Shown: positions 53,256 to 63,057, counted from the stretch's first letter. The stretch is 64,000 nt of DNA from Galactobacter caseinivorans (GCF_003640665.1 NZ_QQXL01000001.1:1-64000); one strand, 5' to 3'. Notes: generated from the sequence alone by a model not told the origin. Made by a program: numbers and translations.

Positions 53256-56081
53256 GTGCCCGCCAAGGCCAAGGAAAAGACCGGCAAGAAGCTCGTGATC
53301 GTCGAGTCACCGGCCAAGAGCAAGTCCATCGCCAAGTACCTTGGCGAGGGCTTTGTGGTGGATGCCTCTGTGGGGCACATCCGCGACTTGCCGCAGCCCT
53401 CAGAGCTGCCTGCCGAGCTGAAAAAGTCGCCGGTCGGCAAGTTCGCCGTGGACGTTGATCACGGCTTTGAGCCGTACTACGTGGTGTACGCGGACAAGAA
53501 GAAGCGTGTGGCTGACCTGAAGCGTGAGCTGAAGGACGCCGACGAGCTCTACCTCGCAACTGATGCCGATAGGGAGGGCGAGGCCATTGCCTGGCACCTC
53601 CTGGATGAGCTCAAGCCCAAGGTCCCTGTGTTCCGCATGACGTTCACGGAGATCACCAAGGAGGGCGTGCAGCGCGGCCTGCAGAATCTGCGCGAGCTGG
53701 ACATGGACTTGGTGGATGCGCAGGAGACCCGGCGCATCCTTGACCGCCTCTACGGCTACGAGATTTCCCCGGTGCTGTGGCGCAAGATTGGCCGCGGACT
53801 CTCCGCTGGCCGCGTCCAGTCCGTCGCCACCCGGCTAGTGGTGGAGCGCGAACGCGAGCGCATGGCCTTCCGCTCGGCCTCCTATTGGGACCTGGCTGGC
53901 GAGTTTGTGGCCGGCTCAGGCGAGTCCTTCCGGGCTCGGCTCAATACGTTGGACGGCGCGCGGGTGGCCAGCGGCCGCGACTTTGACGACCGCGGGCAGC
54001 TGCGGGCGGCCGCAGCCAAGGCAGGCGCCGTTCACCTGGATCAGGAGCGCGCGGAGGCACTGGTCTCCGGCCTGGCAGAGTCCGCCTTTGCCGTGAGCTC
54101 GGTGGAGTCCAAGCCGTACACGCGCCGCCCGGCGGCGCCGTTTACGACCTCCACGCTGCAGCAGGAGGCCAGCCGCAAGCTGCGCTGGAGCGCAAGGGTG
54201 ACCATGCAGGTGGCCCAGCGACTCTACGAAAACGGTTACATCACCTATATGCGTACGGACTCGGTGAACCTCTCCGGTGAGGCCATCAACGCCGCGCGCA
54301 GGCAGGTCAAGGAGCTCTACGGGGCGGACTACGTCCCGGCCAGCCCGCGCCTGTATAAGGGCAAGAACGACGCCGCGCAGGAGGCCCACGAGGCCATCCG
54401 CCCCGCGGGCGATTCCTTCCGCACCCCGCGCGCCGTGATGCCCCAGTTGGGCTCCGACGAGTTCAAGCTCTACGAGCTGATCTGGAAGCGCACCGTGGCC
54501 TCGCAGATGTCTGACGCGAAGGGCAGCACCGCGACGGTGCGCCTGGAGGGCAAGGCGTCCGACGGCCGTGTGGCTGAGTTCAGCGCGTCCGGCACCGTGA
54601 TCACCTTCCGCGGCTTCATGGCCGCGTACGAGGAGGGCAAGGACACCACCGACGCGGATCGGGACGACGCCGAGCGTCGCCTGCCGCAGCTGGTGGAGGG
54701 CGCCGCGTTGACGGCACGCGAGATCGAGGCCTCCGGGCATGAGACCTCCCCGCCGCCGCGCTACACCGAGGCAAGCATCGTGGCGGAGCTGGAGAAGCGC
54801 GAGATTGGACGCCCGTCCACCTACGCGCCCACCATCTCCACGATCATGGACCGCGGCTACGTCACCAAGCGCGGCGGTGCCCTGGTCCCGTCCTGGATTG
54901 CCTTCTCCGTGATCCGCCTGCTGGAGGAGCACTTCGGCAAGTACGTGGATTACGACTTCACGGCACGCCTTGAGGATGACCTGGACGAGATCGCGGCCGG
55001 GCGGCGATCACGCACCGACTGGCTGCAACTCTTCTACTTTGGCGAGAACGGCCACGAGGGCCTCAAGTCCACGGTGGATGACCTGGGCGAGATTGATGCC
55101 CGCGCCATCAACTCCATTCCGGTGGCAGATGACATCACGCTGCGCGTGGGCAAGTTTGGCCCGTACCTGGAACAGGCCCTAGCGGCCGACGCCGAGCCCG
55201 GCACCGACCCCAAGCGCGCCAACGTCCCCGAGGACATGGCCCCGGATGAGCTCACGGCCGCCAAGGCGCGCGAGCTCATGGACGCAGCCGTCCCGGGCGA
55301 TCGCGAGCTGGGCCGCCACCCAGAGTCCGGCCACATGGTCGTGGCCAAGGATGGGCGCTACGGGCCCTACGTCACCGAGCTGATCCCGCAGATGACGGAA
55401 GAGCAGCTGGCCGCGTACCTGGACTCGCTGCCCACCGAGTACTACAAAAACGGCAACCCCAAGCCCAAGAAGAAGCCCGCAGCGCAGAAGCCGCGCACCG
55501 CGAGCCTGCTCAAGGGCATGGACCCCAACACGGTCACCTTCGAGGAGGCCATGCGGTTGCTCTCGCTGCCGCGCGTGGTGGGCACGGACACCGATGGCAC
55601 GGAGATCACGGCGGCCAACGGCCGCTTTGGCCCGTACCTGAAGAAGGGCCCCGACTACCGCTCCCTCGGCAGCGAGGAGGAGCTCTTCACCACCACCGAG
55701 GAGCAGGCCCGCGCCATCTACGCGCTGCCCAAGCAGCGGGGCCGCGGCAACGCGAAACCGCCGCTGGCAGAGTTTGGTGAGGACCCGACGTCGGGCAAGC
55801 CGGTGGTCGCGAAGGAGGGGCGCTTCGGTGAATACATCACCGACGGCACCACCAACGTGACCATCCCGCGCGGCACCAATCTGGAGGAGCTCAGCCCCGA
55901 GCAGGCCATCCAGATGCTGGCGGAGAAGCGGGCCAAGGGCCCCGCCAAGCGCACGGCGGCGCCCGCGCGCAAGCCGGCAGCCAAGAAGGCCCCGGCCAAG
56001 AAGACGCCGGCCAAGAAGGCCCCGGCCACCAAGCCGGCGGCCAAGCGGGCGGCGCCAAAGAAGTCCGGCCCGGACGCGTGA
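53256..56081 (+). CDS. topA: DNA topoisomerase I
   Basis: This is a 941-aa type IA topoisomerase. TOPRIM residues are in IVESPAKSKSIAKYL and ATDADREGEAI. The active-site Tyr is in YITYMRTDSVNLS. C-terminal topo repeats include SGHMVVAKDGRYGPYV, ANGRFGPYLKKG and KEGRFGEYITDG, then a Lys/Ala/Pro-rich tail (AAKKAPAKKTPAKK) as usual in actinobacteria. GTG start with GAGGAG. It relaxes negative supercoils. Confidence 0.97.
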   Translation: MPAKAKEKTGKKLVIVESPAKSKSIAKYLGEGFVVDASVGHIRDLPQPSELPAELKKSPVGKFAVDVDHGFEPYYVVYADKKKRVADLKRELKDADELYLATDADREGEAIAWHLLDELKPKVPVFRMTFTEITKEGVQRGLQNLRELDMDLVDAQETRRILDRLYGYEISPVLWRKIGRGLSAGRVQSVATRLVVERERERMAFRSASYWDLAGEFVAGSGESFRARLNTLDGARVASGRDFDDRGQLRAAAAKAGAVHLDQERAEALVSGLAESAFAVSSVESKPYTRRPAAPFTTSTLQQEASRKLRWSARVTMQVAQRLYENGYITYMRTDSVNLSGEAINAARRQVKELYGADYVPASPRLYKGKNDAAQEAHEAIRPAGDSFRTPRAVMPQLGSDEFKLYELIWKRTVASQMSDAKGSTATVRLEGKASDGRVAEFSASGTVITFRGFMAAYEEGKDTTDADRDDAERRLPQLVEGAALTAREIEASGHETSPPPRYTEASIVAELEKREIGRPSTYAPTISTIMDRGYVTKRGGALVPSWIAFSVIRLLEEHFGKYVDYDFTARLEDDLDEIAAGRRSRTDWLQLFYFGENGHEGLKSTVDDLGEIDARAINSIPVADDITLRVGKFGPYLEQALAADAEPGTDPKRANVPEDMAPDELTAAKARELMDAAVPGDRELGRHPESGHMVVAKDGRYGPYVTELIPQMTEEQLAAYLDSLPTEYYKNGNPKPKKKPAAQKPRTASLLKGMDPNTVTFEEAMRLLSLPRVVGTDTDGTEITAANGRFGPYLKKGPDYRSLGSEEELFTTTEEQARAIYALPKQRGRGNAKPPLAEFGEDPTSGKPVVAKEGRFGEYITDGTTNVTIPRGTNLEELSPEQAIQMLAEKRAKGPAKRTAAPARKPAAKKAPAKKTPAKKAPATKPAAKRAAPKKSGPDA

Positions 56082-56145
56082 ACGCCGCGGGGCGTGGGGA
56101 CGGACCCGTGAGGCGGGAGCACAGCATCACTGAGGGGGTGCGCGC

Positions 56146-57228
56146 ATGAGGCTAGGCGTGCTGGATATTGGATCCAACACCGTTCACCTGTTGCTGGTGG
56201 AGGCATACCCAGGGGCTCGCCCCGTGGCGTTTGCCTCCCACAAGCGACCCCTCTCGTTGGTGCGCTTCCTGGATGAGAAGGGCGCCATCAACCAGCGCGG
56301 CCGCCGGGAGCTGTTGAACTTTGTCTCTGAGGCCGTGTCCTTTGCGCGCCGCCACGGTGTGCAGGACCTGCTGGCCTTTTGCACCTCGGCCCTGCGCGGC
56401 GCCAGCAACGGCGCCGCGGTCATCACCGAGGTGGAGGCCACCACCGGCGTGACCCTGGAGGAGCTATCCGGGGAGCAAGAGGCGTCCATGACGTACTTTG
56501 CCGTGCGCCGCTGGTTTGGATGGGATACCAGGGACCTGATGGTGCTGGACATCGGCGGCGGCTCCTTTGAGATGGCCACCGGCCGCGATGAATTCCCGGC
56601 CGCGGCCGTCTCCGTGCCGTTGGGCGCCGCGCGCCTGACCAAGGACATGCTGCCAGGCAACCCGCCGGCGCCCTCCTCCGTCGCGGCGCTGCGCGAGTAC
56701 GTGGCGCGCACGCTCAAGGGCCCCGTGAAGGCCCTGGCGGAGCAGCAGAGCCCGGACCTGGTCGCCGCGACCTCCAAGACCTTCCGCTCCCTGGCCCGCG
56801 TGGCCGGAGCGGCGCCAAGCGGCGCCGGGCCCTACGTCACGCGGATCCTGCGCAGGGATGACCTGCGCCTGTGGTCCCGCAGGCTGGAGGCGCTCAGCTT
56901 TGAGGAGCGCGCCTCCCTGGCCGGCGTCTCGGAGATCCGCGCCCCCCAGCTGCTGGCGGGCGCCATCGTCGCGGAGACCGCCATGGAGGCCCTGGACGTG
57001 GACGAGGTCAGGGTGTGCCCCTGGGCGCTGCGCGAGGGCCTCATTTTGCACCGCTTTGACCGATTGATGCGTGATCATGATGTTGTCAACGACGCTTATG
57101 TGGGGGTGGGATCCGTGGACTTGCTGTCCAGAGATGTGAACCAGGTACCGCAGACGCAGCTCCCGTTGGACCTGCCGCTCTCCCAGTTACCCCTGGACCT
57201 TCCCTCAGCAGCGGGGAGTAAGCCATGA
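56146..57228 (+). CDS. Ppx/GppA family exopolyphosphatase
   Basis: This is a 360-aa protein of the ASKHA fold: VLDIGSNTVHLLLVEA, FCTSALRGASNG, VLDIGGGSFEMATGR, VAATSKTFRSLARVAG. It may hydrolyse polyphosphate or pppGpp. The C-terminus repeats QLPLDLP twice (QTQLPLDLPLSQLPLDLP). The gene overlaps the next by 4 bases (ATGA), forming an operon with a sugar-isomerase-like gene and proC. Confidence 0.9.
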   Translation: MRLGVLDIGSNTVHLLLVEAYPGARPVAFASHKRPLSLVRFLDEKGAINQRGRRELLNFVSEAVSFARRHGVQDLLAFCTSALRGASNGAAVITEVEATTGVTLEELSGEQEASMTYFAVRRWFGWDTRDLMVLDIGGGSFEMATGRDEFPAAAVSVPLGAARLTKDMLPGNPPAPSSVAALREYVARTLKGPVKALAEQQSPDLVAATSKTFRSLARVAGAAPSGAGPYVTRILRRDDLRLWSRRLEALSFEERASLAGVSEIRAPQLLAGAIVAETAMEALDVDEVRVCPWALREGLILHRFDRLMRDHDVVNDAYVGVGSVDLLSRDVNQVPQTQLPLDLPLSQLPLDLPSAAGSKP

Positions 57229-58049
57229 ACCCCGGATGGCCCGGCAGCCCGCAGGTGGGGGAGCCCATCCCCGTAGCCCTGTCCACCTCCTCCGTGTTCC
57301 CCTTGGGCCCGGATCATGCCTTTGCCGTGGCGGATGACCTGGGATACGACGGGGTGGAGGTGCTGGTCACCGGCAACTCGCTCTCCCGCGACGGGGACCA
57401 GCTCCACGCCCTGCAGCAGCGCTTTGGCATGCCCGTCATGGCCATCCACGCGCCCACCCTCCTGCTGACCCAGCAGGTCTGGGGCGGCGCCTGGACCAAG
57501 ATTCAACGCTCCGCCCTGCTGGCCCACGAGCTGGGATGCGACGTGGTGGTGGTGCACCCGCCCTTCCGTTGGCAGGGCAAGTACGCCTCCGGTTTTGAGG
57601 AGGGCGTGCGGCGCGCCAACGAGAGCTACGGCGTGCGCATCGCCGTGGAAAACATGTACCCCTGGCGCGCACGCGGCACCGAGACGCAGATGTATATGCC
57701 GCACTGGGATCCGGTGCCCATGGACTACAAGTACGTCACCTGGGACTTCTCCCACGCCTCCATTGACCGGATGGACTCCCTCTCCGCCGTGAAGAAGCTG
57801 GGGGACCGGCTCACGCACGTTCACCTGTGCGACGGCACCGAGAACGGCGCCGATGAGCACCTGGCCCCCGGCATGGGCACCCAGCCCGTGGCGCAGACGC
57901 TGGATTACCTGGCCAGTTCCGGGTGGGTGGGCTCCGTCGCGGCGGAGGTCAGCACCCGCAAGTTCCGCAAGACCCCCGGCGAGCTGGAGCGTGTGCTCGG
58001 CGAGACGCTGGAGTTTGCGCGGACGCACCTGAAACGTCCTACGGCCTGA
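57225..58049 (+). CDS. Sugar phosphate isomerase/epimerase (AP-endonuclease-2 fold)
   Basis: This is a 274-aa TIM-barrel protein (VALSTSSVFPLG, GYDGVEVLVTG, GVRIAVENMYPWRARG, VTWDFSHASIDRMDS, HVHLCDGTENGADEHLAPGMG), with metal-binding Glu/Asp/His residues typical of the xylose isomerase-like family. The substrate cannot be told. The start overlaps ppx. The 3' end is duplicated in a 17-base repeat. Confidence 0.83.
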   Translation: MNPGWPGSPQVGEPIPVALSTSSVFPLGPDHAFAVADDLGYDGVEVLVTGNSLSRDGDQLHALQQRFGMPVMAIHAPTLLLTQQVWGGAWTKIQRSALLAHELGCDVVVVHPPFRWQGKYASGFEEGVRRANESYGVRIAVENMYPWRARGTETQMYMPHWDPVPMDYKYVTWDFSHASIDRMDSLSAVKKLGDRLTHVHLCDGTENGADEHLAPGMGTQPVAQTLDYLASSGWVGSVAAEVSTRKFRKTPGELERVLGETLEFARTHLKRPTA

Positions 58050-58091
58050 GGCAGCCCGTAGCCTGAGGCAGCCCCTAGCCTGAGGCAGCCC
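58045..58091. repeat. 17-base tandem repeat across the isomerase stop codon
   Basis: CCTGAGGCAGCCC(G/C)TAG occurs twice plus a 13-base third copy. The first TGA is the stop codon of the upstream gene. Confidence 0.9.
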
Positions 58092-58117
58092 CGCCGGGCG
58101 GGTGGCAGACTGGATTC

Positions 58118-58984
58118 ATGACGAATTCCAGCACCGCGACCCCCCAGAACTCCGCCCCCTCCACCATCGCCTTCCTTGGCACCGGCAACATGAACGGCGC
58201 CATCCTGCGCGGCCTGCTCGCCGCCGGGCATCCCGTCGCGTCGGTCCGCGCCACCACGCGCTCCGCGGCCAGTGCAACGGCGCTGGCTCAGGACACGGGT
58301 GTGGAGGTGCGCTCCACGGAGCAATCGGCGCGGGCCAACGACTGGGCCATCGCGGACGCCGACGTGGTGGTGCTTGGTGTGAAGCCGGTCGGCATAGCGC
58401 AGCTGTGCCAGGAGATTGCCCCCGCGCTGCGCCCGGAGACGGTCGTGGTCTCGGTGGCCGCCGCCATCACCCTCGCCGCCATGGAGGCGGCGCTGCCCCA
58501 GGGCCAGCCCGTGGTGCGTTCCATGCCCAATACCCCGCTGCAGGTCGGCGCGGGTGTGGTGGGCTTGGCGCGCGGCACAGCGGCCGACGACGCCGCGGTC
58601 GCCTTGGCCACGGGCGTCTTCGAAGCCTCGGGTCAGGTCTTTGAGGTCCCGGAGCAGCAGATCGACGTGGTCGCGGCCGTCTCCGGTTCCGGCCCCGCGT
58701 ACGCGTTCTACCTGGCGGAGGCCATGGCAGACGGCGGCGTGGCGCTTGGCCTTGACCCGGAGCTGGCGCGGCGGCTGGCGAGCGCGACTGTGGCTGGGGC
58801 GGGCAAGATGCTCTCCGAGCCTGGCGTGGACCCTGCGGCGCTGCGCAAGGCCGTCACGAGCCCCAAGGGCACCACCGAGCGCGCCATTGACGTCTTTGAC
58901 GCCCAAGGCGTGCGCCAGGCCATCGCGGCAGGCGAGAAGGCGGCCACGGACCGGGCCAGGCAGCTCAGCGCAGAGCTGGCCTGA
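58118..58984 (+). CDS. proC: Pyrroline-5-carboxylate reductase
   Basis: This is a 288-aa enzyme: NAD(P)-binding IAFLGTGNMNGAILRGLL near the N-terminus, VLGVKPVG, VVRSMPNTPLQVGAGVVGL, and the family signature SGSGPAYAFYLAEAMADGGVALGL with VTSPKGTTERAID. It makes proline. The start is leaderless-like (CAGACT 6 bases upstream). Confidence 0.95.
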   Translation: MTNSSTATPQNSAPSTIAFLGTGNMNGAILRGLLAAGHPVASVRATTRSAASATALAQDTGVEVRSTEQSARANDWAIADADVVVLGVKPVGIAQLCQEIAPALRPETVVVSVAAAITLAAMEAALPQGQPVVRSMPNTPLQVGAGVVGLARGTAADDAAVALATGVFEASGQVFEVPEQQIDVVAAVSGSGPAYAFYLAEAMADGGVALGLDPELARRLASATVAGAGKMLSEPGVDPAALRKAVTSPKGTTERAIDVFDAQGVRQAIAAGEKAATDRARQLSAELA

Positions 58985-58999
58985 GGCGCGGCGGTCGCC

Positions 59000-59025
59000 G
59001 GCTCAGGGTCGTTGGCTCAGGGTCG
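59000..59025. repeat. 12-base direct repeat across the trkA stop codon
   Basis: GGCTCAGGGTCG at 59000-59011 and 59014-59025. On the minus strand the second copy contains the trkA stop (TGA) and the first repeats it. Confidence 0.8.
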
Positions 59026-59688
59026 CCCGGCGAAGCGCTCCAGCAGCTCCACATGGCCGGACACGATGAGAATGTCGCGGTGCGTGACGATCGTGTCCGG
59101 CTGGGCGTAGGTGAAGTCCTCGCCAGGGGACTTTACGCCCACGACCGTGACGCCGTACTTCTCGCGTACATGGGATTCCGCCAGCGTGAAGCCTTGGGTC
59201 TCCTTGGGCGGGTACATCTTGGCGATGGCGAAGCCGTCGTCAAACTCGATGAAGTCAAGCATGCGCCCGCCCACCAGGTGGGCGGTGCGCACGCCGGCGT
59301 CCGCCTCCGGGTAGATCACGTGGTTGGCGCCGATCCGGGAGAGGATCTTGCCGTGGGCTGGGGTGATGGCCTTGGCCCAGATGTGCTCAATCCCCAGGTC
59401 AACTAGGTTCACGGTGATGAGCACGCTTGACTCGATGGACGTGCCAACGCCCACCACGGCTGAGGAGAACTCCTGGGCGCCCAGCTGGCGCAGGGAGTCG
59501 ATGTTGGTGGCGTCAGAGGCCACGACGTGGGTGAGTGTGTCCGCCCATTGCTGCACCAGCTCGGGGCTGCGCTCAATGGCGAGCACCTCGCGGCCTTGCT
59601 TGACCAGTTGCTCGGCGACGGAGGCGCCAAAGCGGCCCAGGCCGATCACCAGTACCGGGGCGTTGTGGACCGTGTTGCGATCAGCCAA
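59017..59688 (-). CDS. trkA: TrkA-type potassium uptake regulator
   Basis: This is a 223-aa RCK protein: NAD-binding VLVIGLGRFGASVAEQL, then the C-terminal RCK domain. The TTG start at 59688 overlaps the trkH stop by 8 bases, so translation is coupled. It gates the TrkH pore encoded just upstream. It may sense nucleotides (ADP/ATP or cyclic di-AMP). Confidence 0.92.
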   Translation of the reverse strand: MADRNTVHNAPVLVIGLGRFGASVAEQLVKQGREVLAIERSPELVQQWADTLTHVVASDATNIDSLRQLGAQEFSSAVVGVGTSIESSVLITVNLVDLGIEHIWAKAITPAHGKILSRIGANHVIYPEADAGVRTAHLVGGRMLDFIEFDDGFAIAKMYPPKETQGFTLAESHVREKYGVTVVGVKSPGEDFTYAQPDTIVTHRDILIVSGHVELLERFAGRP

Positions 59689-61102
59689 TGATGGGCCTCT
59701 CTTCCGGGTAGGTATACAGCTGGCGGCGGTGGCGTAGGGAGAGTGCGGTCGCGAAGGTGATGGTGCCCACCCTGCCAAGGAACATCAGGGCGATGAGCAC
59801 GTATTTGCCCGCCGGTGGCAGTTCCCCGGAGAGGCCTGTGGAGAGTCCGACGGTTGCGAAGGCGGAGATGGTCTCAAAGACCACGTGATCCAGGGACGCC
59901 TCCGGGTCGATGGCCATGAGGGCAATGGTGCCCGCCATGACGAGCGAGGCGCCCATGGCGGTGACGGCGATGGCCACGCGCATGGTGGATTCGGGGATGC
60001 GCCGGCCAAAGGCCTGGATCTGGGCGGTGCCGCGGGCCTCGGCGAGGATGGCGAGGAACATCACGGCGATGGTGGTGACCTTGATGCCGCCGGCCGTGGA
60101 GGCGGAGCCGCCGCCGGCAAACATGAGCGCGTCCGTGAACACCATGGTGGCCGGGTGCATCTGGTCCTGATCCACCAGGTTGAAGCCGCCGGAGCGGGTC
60201 ATGATGGAGGCAAAGAGCGCGTGCAGCAGCTTGTCCCTCACCGACATGGCGCCGATCGTGGCGCGGTTCTCCCACTCGGAGAGCCCCCAGGCCAGGGCGC
60301 CGCCCACCACCAGGATCAGCGAGACCACGATGGTGAGCTTGGTGTGCAGATTCCAGGCCCGCCCGTGGAAGCGGTGCTTGATCAGCACCATCATCACGGG
60401 GAAGCCGAGGCTGCCAAGGAAGACGCCAAGCATGAGCGGGGTCAGGAGCCAGGGGTCCGTCTCGTAGGGGACCAGGCCATCCGAGTGGGGCGTGAAACCG
60501 GCGTTGTTGTAGGAGGAGATGGCGTAGAAGACGCCGTGCCACAGGCCCTGCCACAGGTCCTCACCGATGATCCAGAAGCGGATGCTCAGCCACAGCGTGA
60601 GGAAGGCCTGGATGGTCACTGAGGTGCTGATGACGATGCGCAGCAGCGAGCCCACCTCGCCCAGTTTCCCGGAGGCGGCGGTGTTCATGGACTGCTGGGC
60701 CAACAGCTTGCCGCGCACGCCTAGGCGCTTGGTCACGGCAAGGGAGAGCACGGAGGCCAGCGTCAGGATGCCGAGCCCGCCCACAAAGATGGCGATGAGG
60801 ATGACGAGCTGGCCAAAAAAGGTCCAGTGCGTGGCCGTGGAGACCACGGTGAGTCCGGTGACGCAGACGGCGGACACGGCGGTGAACATCGCGTCCTGCA
60901 GGCTGGTGAACGTTCCGCTGCGGCTGGAGATGGGCAACGCGAGCAGCAGCGTGAAGAGCGCGATGGCCACCACAAAGACGCCCAGCGCCAGGCGGGCGGG
61001 GGAGCCCGCCGCCAGCCGGTCCACCACATCGCGGACGCGGGCACTGGCGCGCGCGAGCGGATTGACGCGCTCGGGCTCGCCCGTGGGGGCCGTGGTGGAC
61101 AT
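59681..61102 (-). CDS. trkH: TrkH-type potassium channel
   Basis: This is a 473-aa membrane protein with four P-loop-like repeats; the first filter is SAVCVTGLTV. Typical elements are YNNAGFTPHSDGL, RSGGFNLVDQDQM and GGGSASTAGGIKVTTIAV. It imports K+ with TrkA. The ATG at 61102 has AGGAGC upstream. Confidence 0.95.
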   Translation of the reverse strand: MSTTAPTGEPERVNPLARASARVRDVVDRLAAGSPARLALGVFVVAIALFTLLLALPISSRSGTFTSLQDAMFTAVSAVCVTGLTVVSTATHWTFFGQLVILIAIFVGGLGILTLASVLSLAVTKRLGVRGKLLAQQSMNTAASGKLGEVGSLLRIVISTSVTIQAFLTLWLSIRFWIIGEDLWQGLWHGVFYAISSYNNAGFTPHSDGLVPYETDPWLLTPLMLGVFLGSLGFPVMMVLIKHRFHGRAWNLHTKLTIVVSLILVVGGALAWGLSEWENRATIGAMSVRDKLLHALFASIMTRSGGFNLVDQDQMHPATMVFTDALMFAGGGSASTAGGIKVTTIAVMFLAILAEARGTAQIQAFGRRIPESTMRVAIAVTAMGASLVMAGTIALMAIDPEASLDHVVFETISAFATVGLSTGLSGELPPAGKYVLIALMFLGRVGTITFATALSLRHRRQLYTYPEERPIIG

Positions 61103-61281
61103 GGACCGGTGCTCCTGATGATGAGTGGGCGGCCTCTTCCCCTGGGGCCACGCGTTGCCTGCGGCCCACCGTGGGTGGACAGCGCCCATTCAACCACCCC
61201 ACGGCGACCAGGCGGCATCCACGCGCCGCGACTCCGTGTCCCGTGCGGGCGGTGGCAGGGCCCCTGCGTTAGCCTGTGGCT

Positions 61282-62481
61282 GTGATGATGCACACCCCGA
61301 GCACCGGCGTCACCCTGGTCTACCACGACGCGATGGCCGCGTACCGCTTTAGCGAACACCACCCCATGAACCCGGATCGGCTTGGCCTGACGGCCCGCCT
61401 CATCGAGGAGCTGGACGTGCTGGGACAGGGCGCTGGTTCGCTGCGTGAGCCCTTTGTGGCCGACGACGATCAGTTGCGTTCCGTGCACGGCGCCGACTAT
61501 GTCGCGGCGGTGCGGCAGGCCTCCGGGCCGGACGCTGAGGCGGCGCCCGGGTTTGGCCTGGGGACCGAGGATGACCCGATCTTTGAGGGCATGCACGAGG
61601 CGAGCGCGCGGCTCTTTGGCGGCTCGCTGGTCGCGGCGGAGGCGGTCCTGGAGGACAAGGGTGTCCCGGCCGTCAACTTTGCTGGCGGCATGCACCATGC
61701 GTCGCGGGACAAGGCCAGCGGCTTTTGCATCTACAACGACGCCGCCGGGGCCATTGCGCGGCTCTTGGACAGTGGGGTCCGCCGCGTGTTGTACGTGGAC
61801 CTTGACGCCCATCACGGCGACGGGACGCAGTCCATCTTCTGGGACGACCCGCGGGTGCTGACCATCTCCCTGCACGAGTCGGGGCGCTCGCTCTTCCCTG
61901 GCACGGGGTTTCCCTCTGAGACCGGCGGGAGCGAGGCCCCCATGGGCGCGGTCAACGTGGCCCTGCCAGCCGGGACGCGGGATGCCGGGTGGCTGCGGGC
62001 CTTCCACGCCGTGGTTCCGCCCATCGCCCGCGCCTTTGCCCCGGAGGTGATCGTCTCTCAGCATGGCTGCGATGGGCATGAGCGGGACGAGCTCACCAAC
62101 CTGCGCCTGAGCGTGGACGGTCAGCGCCAGAACGCCCTGGACATGGCGGAGCTGGCCACGGAGCTGACGCAGGGCCGCTGGATCGCCACGGGTGGTGGCG
62201 GCTATGACATCGTGCACACCGTGCCGCGGGTCTGGACCCACCTGCTGGCCGTGGCATCCGGGCGCCCTGTGCCGCTCAAGACGCCGGTTCCGCCGCGTTT
62301 TCGCGAGTATGTTCTGCAGCGCTACGGCGTGGAGGCGCCCCTGAAAATGGGCGACGACGCCGAGCTGTGGTGGCGCTCGTGGGAGGTCGGGTATGACCCG
62401 GGGGACCCAGTGGATAGGGCCATCATGGCCACCCGCAAGGAGGTCTTCCCCGCCTTTGGTCTTGACCCCTGGTTTGACTAG
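61282..62481 (+). CDS. AcuC-like histone-deacetylase-family protein
   Basis: This is a 399-aa enzyme of the zinc-dependent deacetylase fold: AGGMHHASRDKASGFCIYND (paired His), YVDLDAHHGDGTQ (metal Asp/His), QHGCDGHERDELTNL and ATGGGGYDI. In relatives it deacetylates Acs. I chose the GTG at 61282 because TAGCCT lies exactly 6 bases upstream. The acs gene is 25 kb away. Confidence 0.92.
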   Translation: MMMHTPSTGVTLVYHDAMAAYRFSEHHPMNPDRLGLTARLIEELDVLGQGAGSLREPFVADDDQLRSVHGADYVAAVRQASGPDAEAAPGFGLGTEDDPIFEGMHEASARLFGGSLVAAEAVLEDKGVPAVNFAGGMHHASRDKASGFCIYNDAAGAIARLLDSGVRRVLYVDLDAHHGDGTQSIFWDDPRVLTISLHESGRSLFPGTGFPSETGGSEAPMGAVNVALPAGTRDAGWLRAFHAVVPPIARAFAPEVIVSQHGCDGHERDELTNLRLSVDGQRQNALDMAELATELTQGRWIATGGGGYDIVHTVPRVWTHLLAVASGRPVPLKTPVPPRFREYVLQRYGVEAPLKMGDDAELWWRSWEVGYDPGDPVDRAIMATRKEVFPAFGLDPWFD

Positions 62482-62544
62482 CCAACGCGTCCTTACGAGG
62501 AGCTGTCCCAGGCGTTCGTCACTCGTGCCCGCTACCATCGGTGC

Positions 62545-63057
62545 GTGCCCTCTGATCTTTATGCCGTGATCGCAGACCCCACCCGTCGCCAGTTGCTCTC
62601 CGAACTCGCCGCTGGCGAGCGCAGTGTGGGCTACCTGGTGGAGGCCGTTGGCGTCAGCCAGCCCACCGTTTCCAAGCACCTGCGGGTGCTACGCGATGCC
62701 CAGTTGGTGAGCATCCGCGCCCAGGGGCAGAAGCGTTTCTATGCCCTGGAGTCCGGCCCGCTGCGTGAGGTGGTGGAGTGGGTGGCCACGCTACTGCCGC
62801 ATCCGGAAGCGCCGGAGGAGGAGGCCAAGGCGGTCTCTGAGCCACACGGCGTCGGGCAGGTGCCTGAGAGTTCCGTGGGAACTGAGGTGGCGAGCACGCC
62901 CGGCGCGGAGCTGGAGCACGGCGAGCTGGACGCGGCCGGGCTGGATGCCGCCGGGCGGCGCGGCAACGGGGTGGGGCGCACCATGGAGCAGGTCACGGGC
63001 CGCGCGCAGGAGCTGCTTGACCGGCTGGCCAAGCAGCGCTTTGGCCGCCGTCGCTGA
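62545..63057 (+). CDS. ArsR family regulator
   Basis: This is a 170-aa winged-helix protein: LYAVIADPTRRQLLSELAAGERSVGYLVEAVGVSQPTVSKHLRVLRDAQLVSIRAQGQKRFYALES. The N-terminal Cys pairs of metal sensors are absent. The C-tail is acidic and disordered with a final basic helix. GTG start is leaderless-like (TACCAT 6 bases upstream). Its ligand is unknown. Confidence 0.87.
   Translation: MPSDLYAVIADPTRRQLLSELAAGERSVGYLVEAVGVSQPTVSKHLRVLRDAQLVSIRAQGQKRFYALESGPLREVVEWVATLLPHPEAPEEEAKAVSEPHGVGQVPESSVGTEVASTPGAELEHGELDAAGLDAAGRRGNGVGRTMEQVTGRAQELLDRLAKQRFGRRR

Noticed and set aside
53916-54932. A 338-aa antisense frame within topA
   Set aside because: No start signal or motif, and topA is unambiguous.
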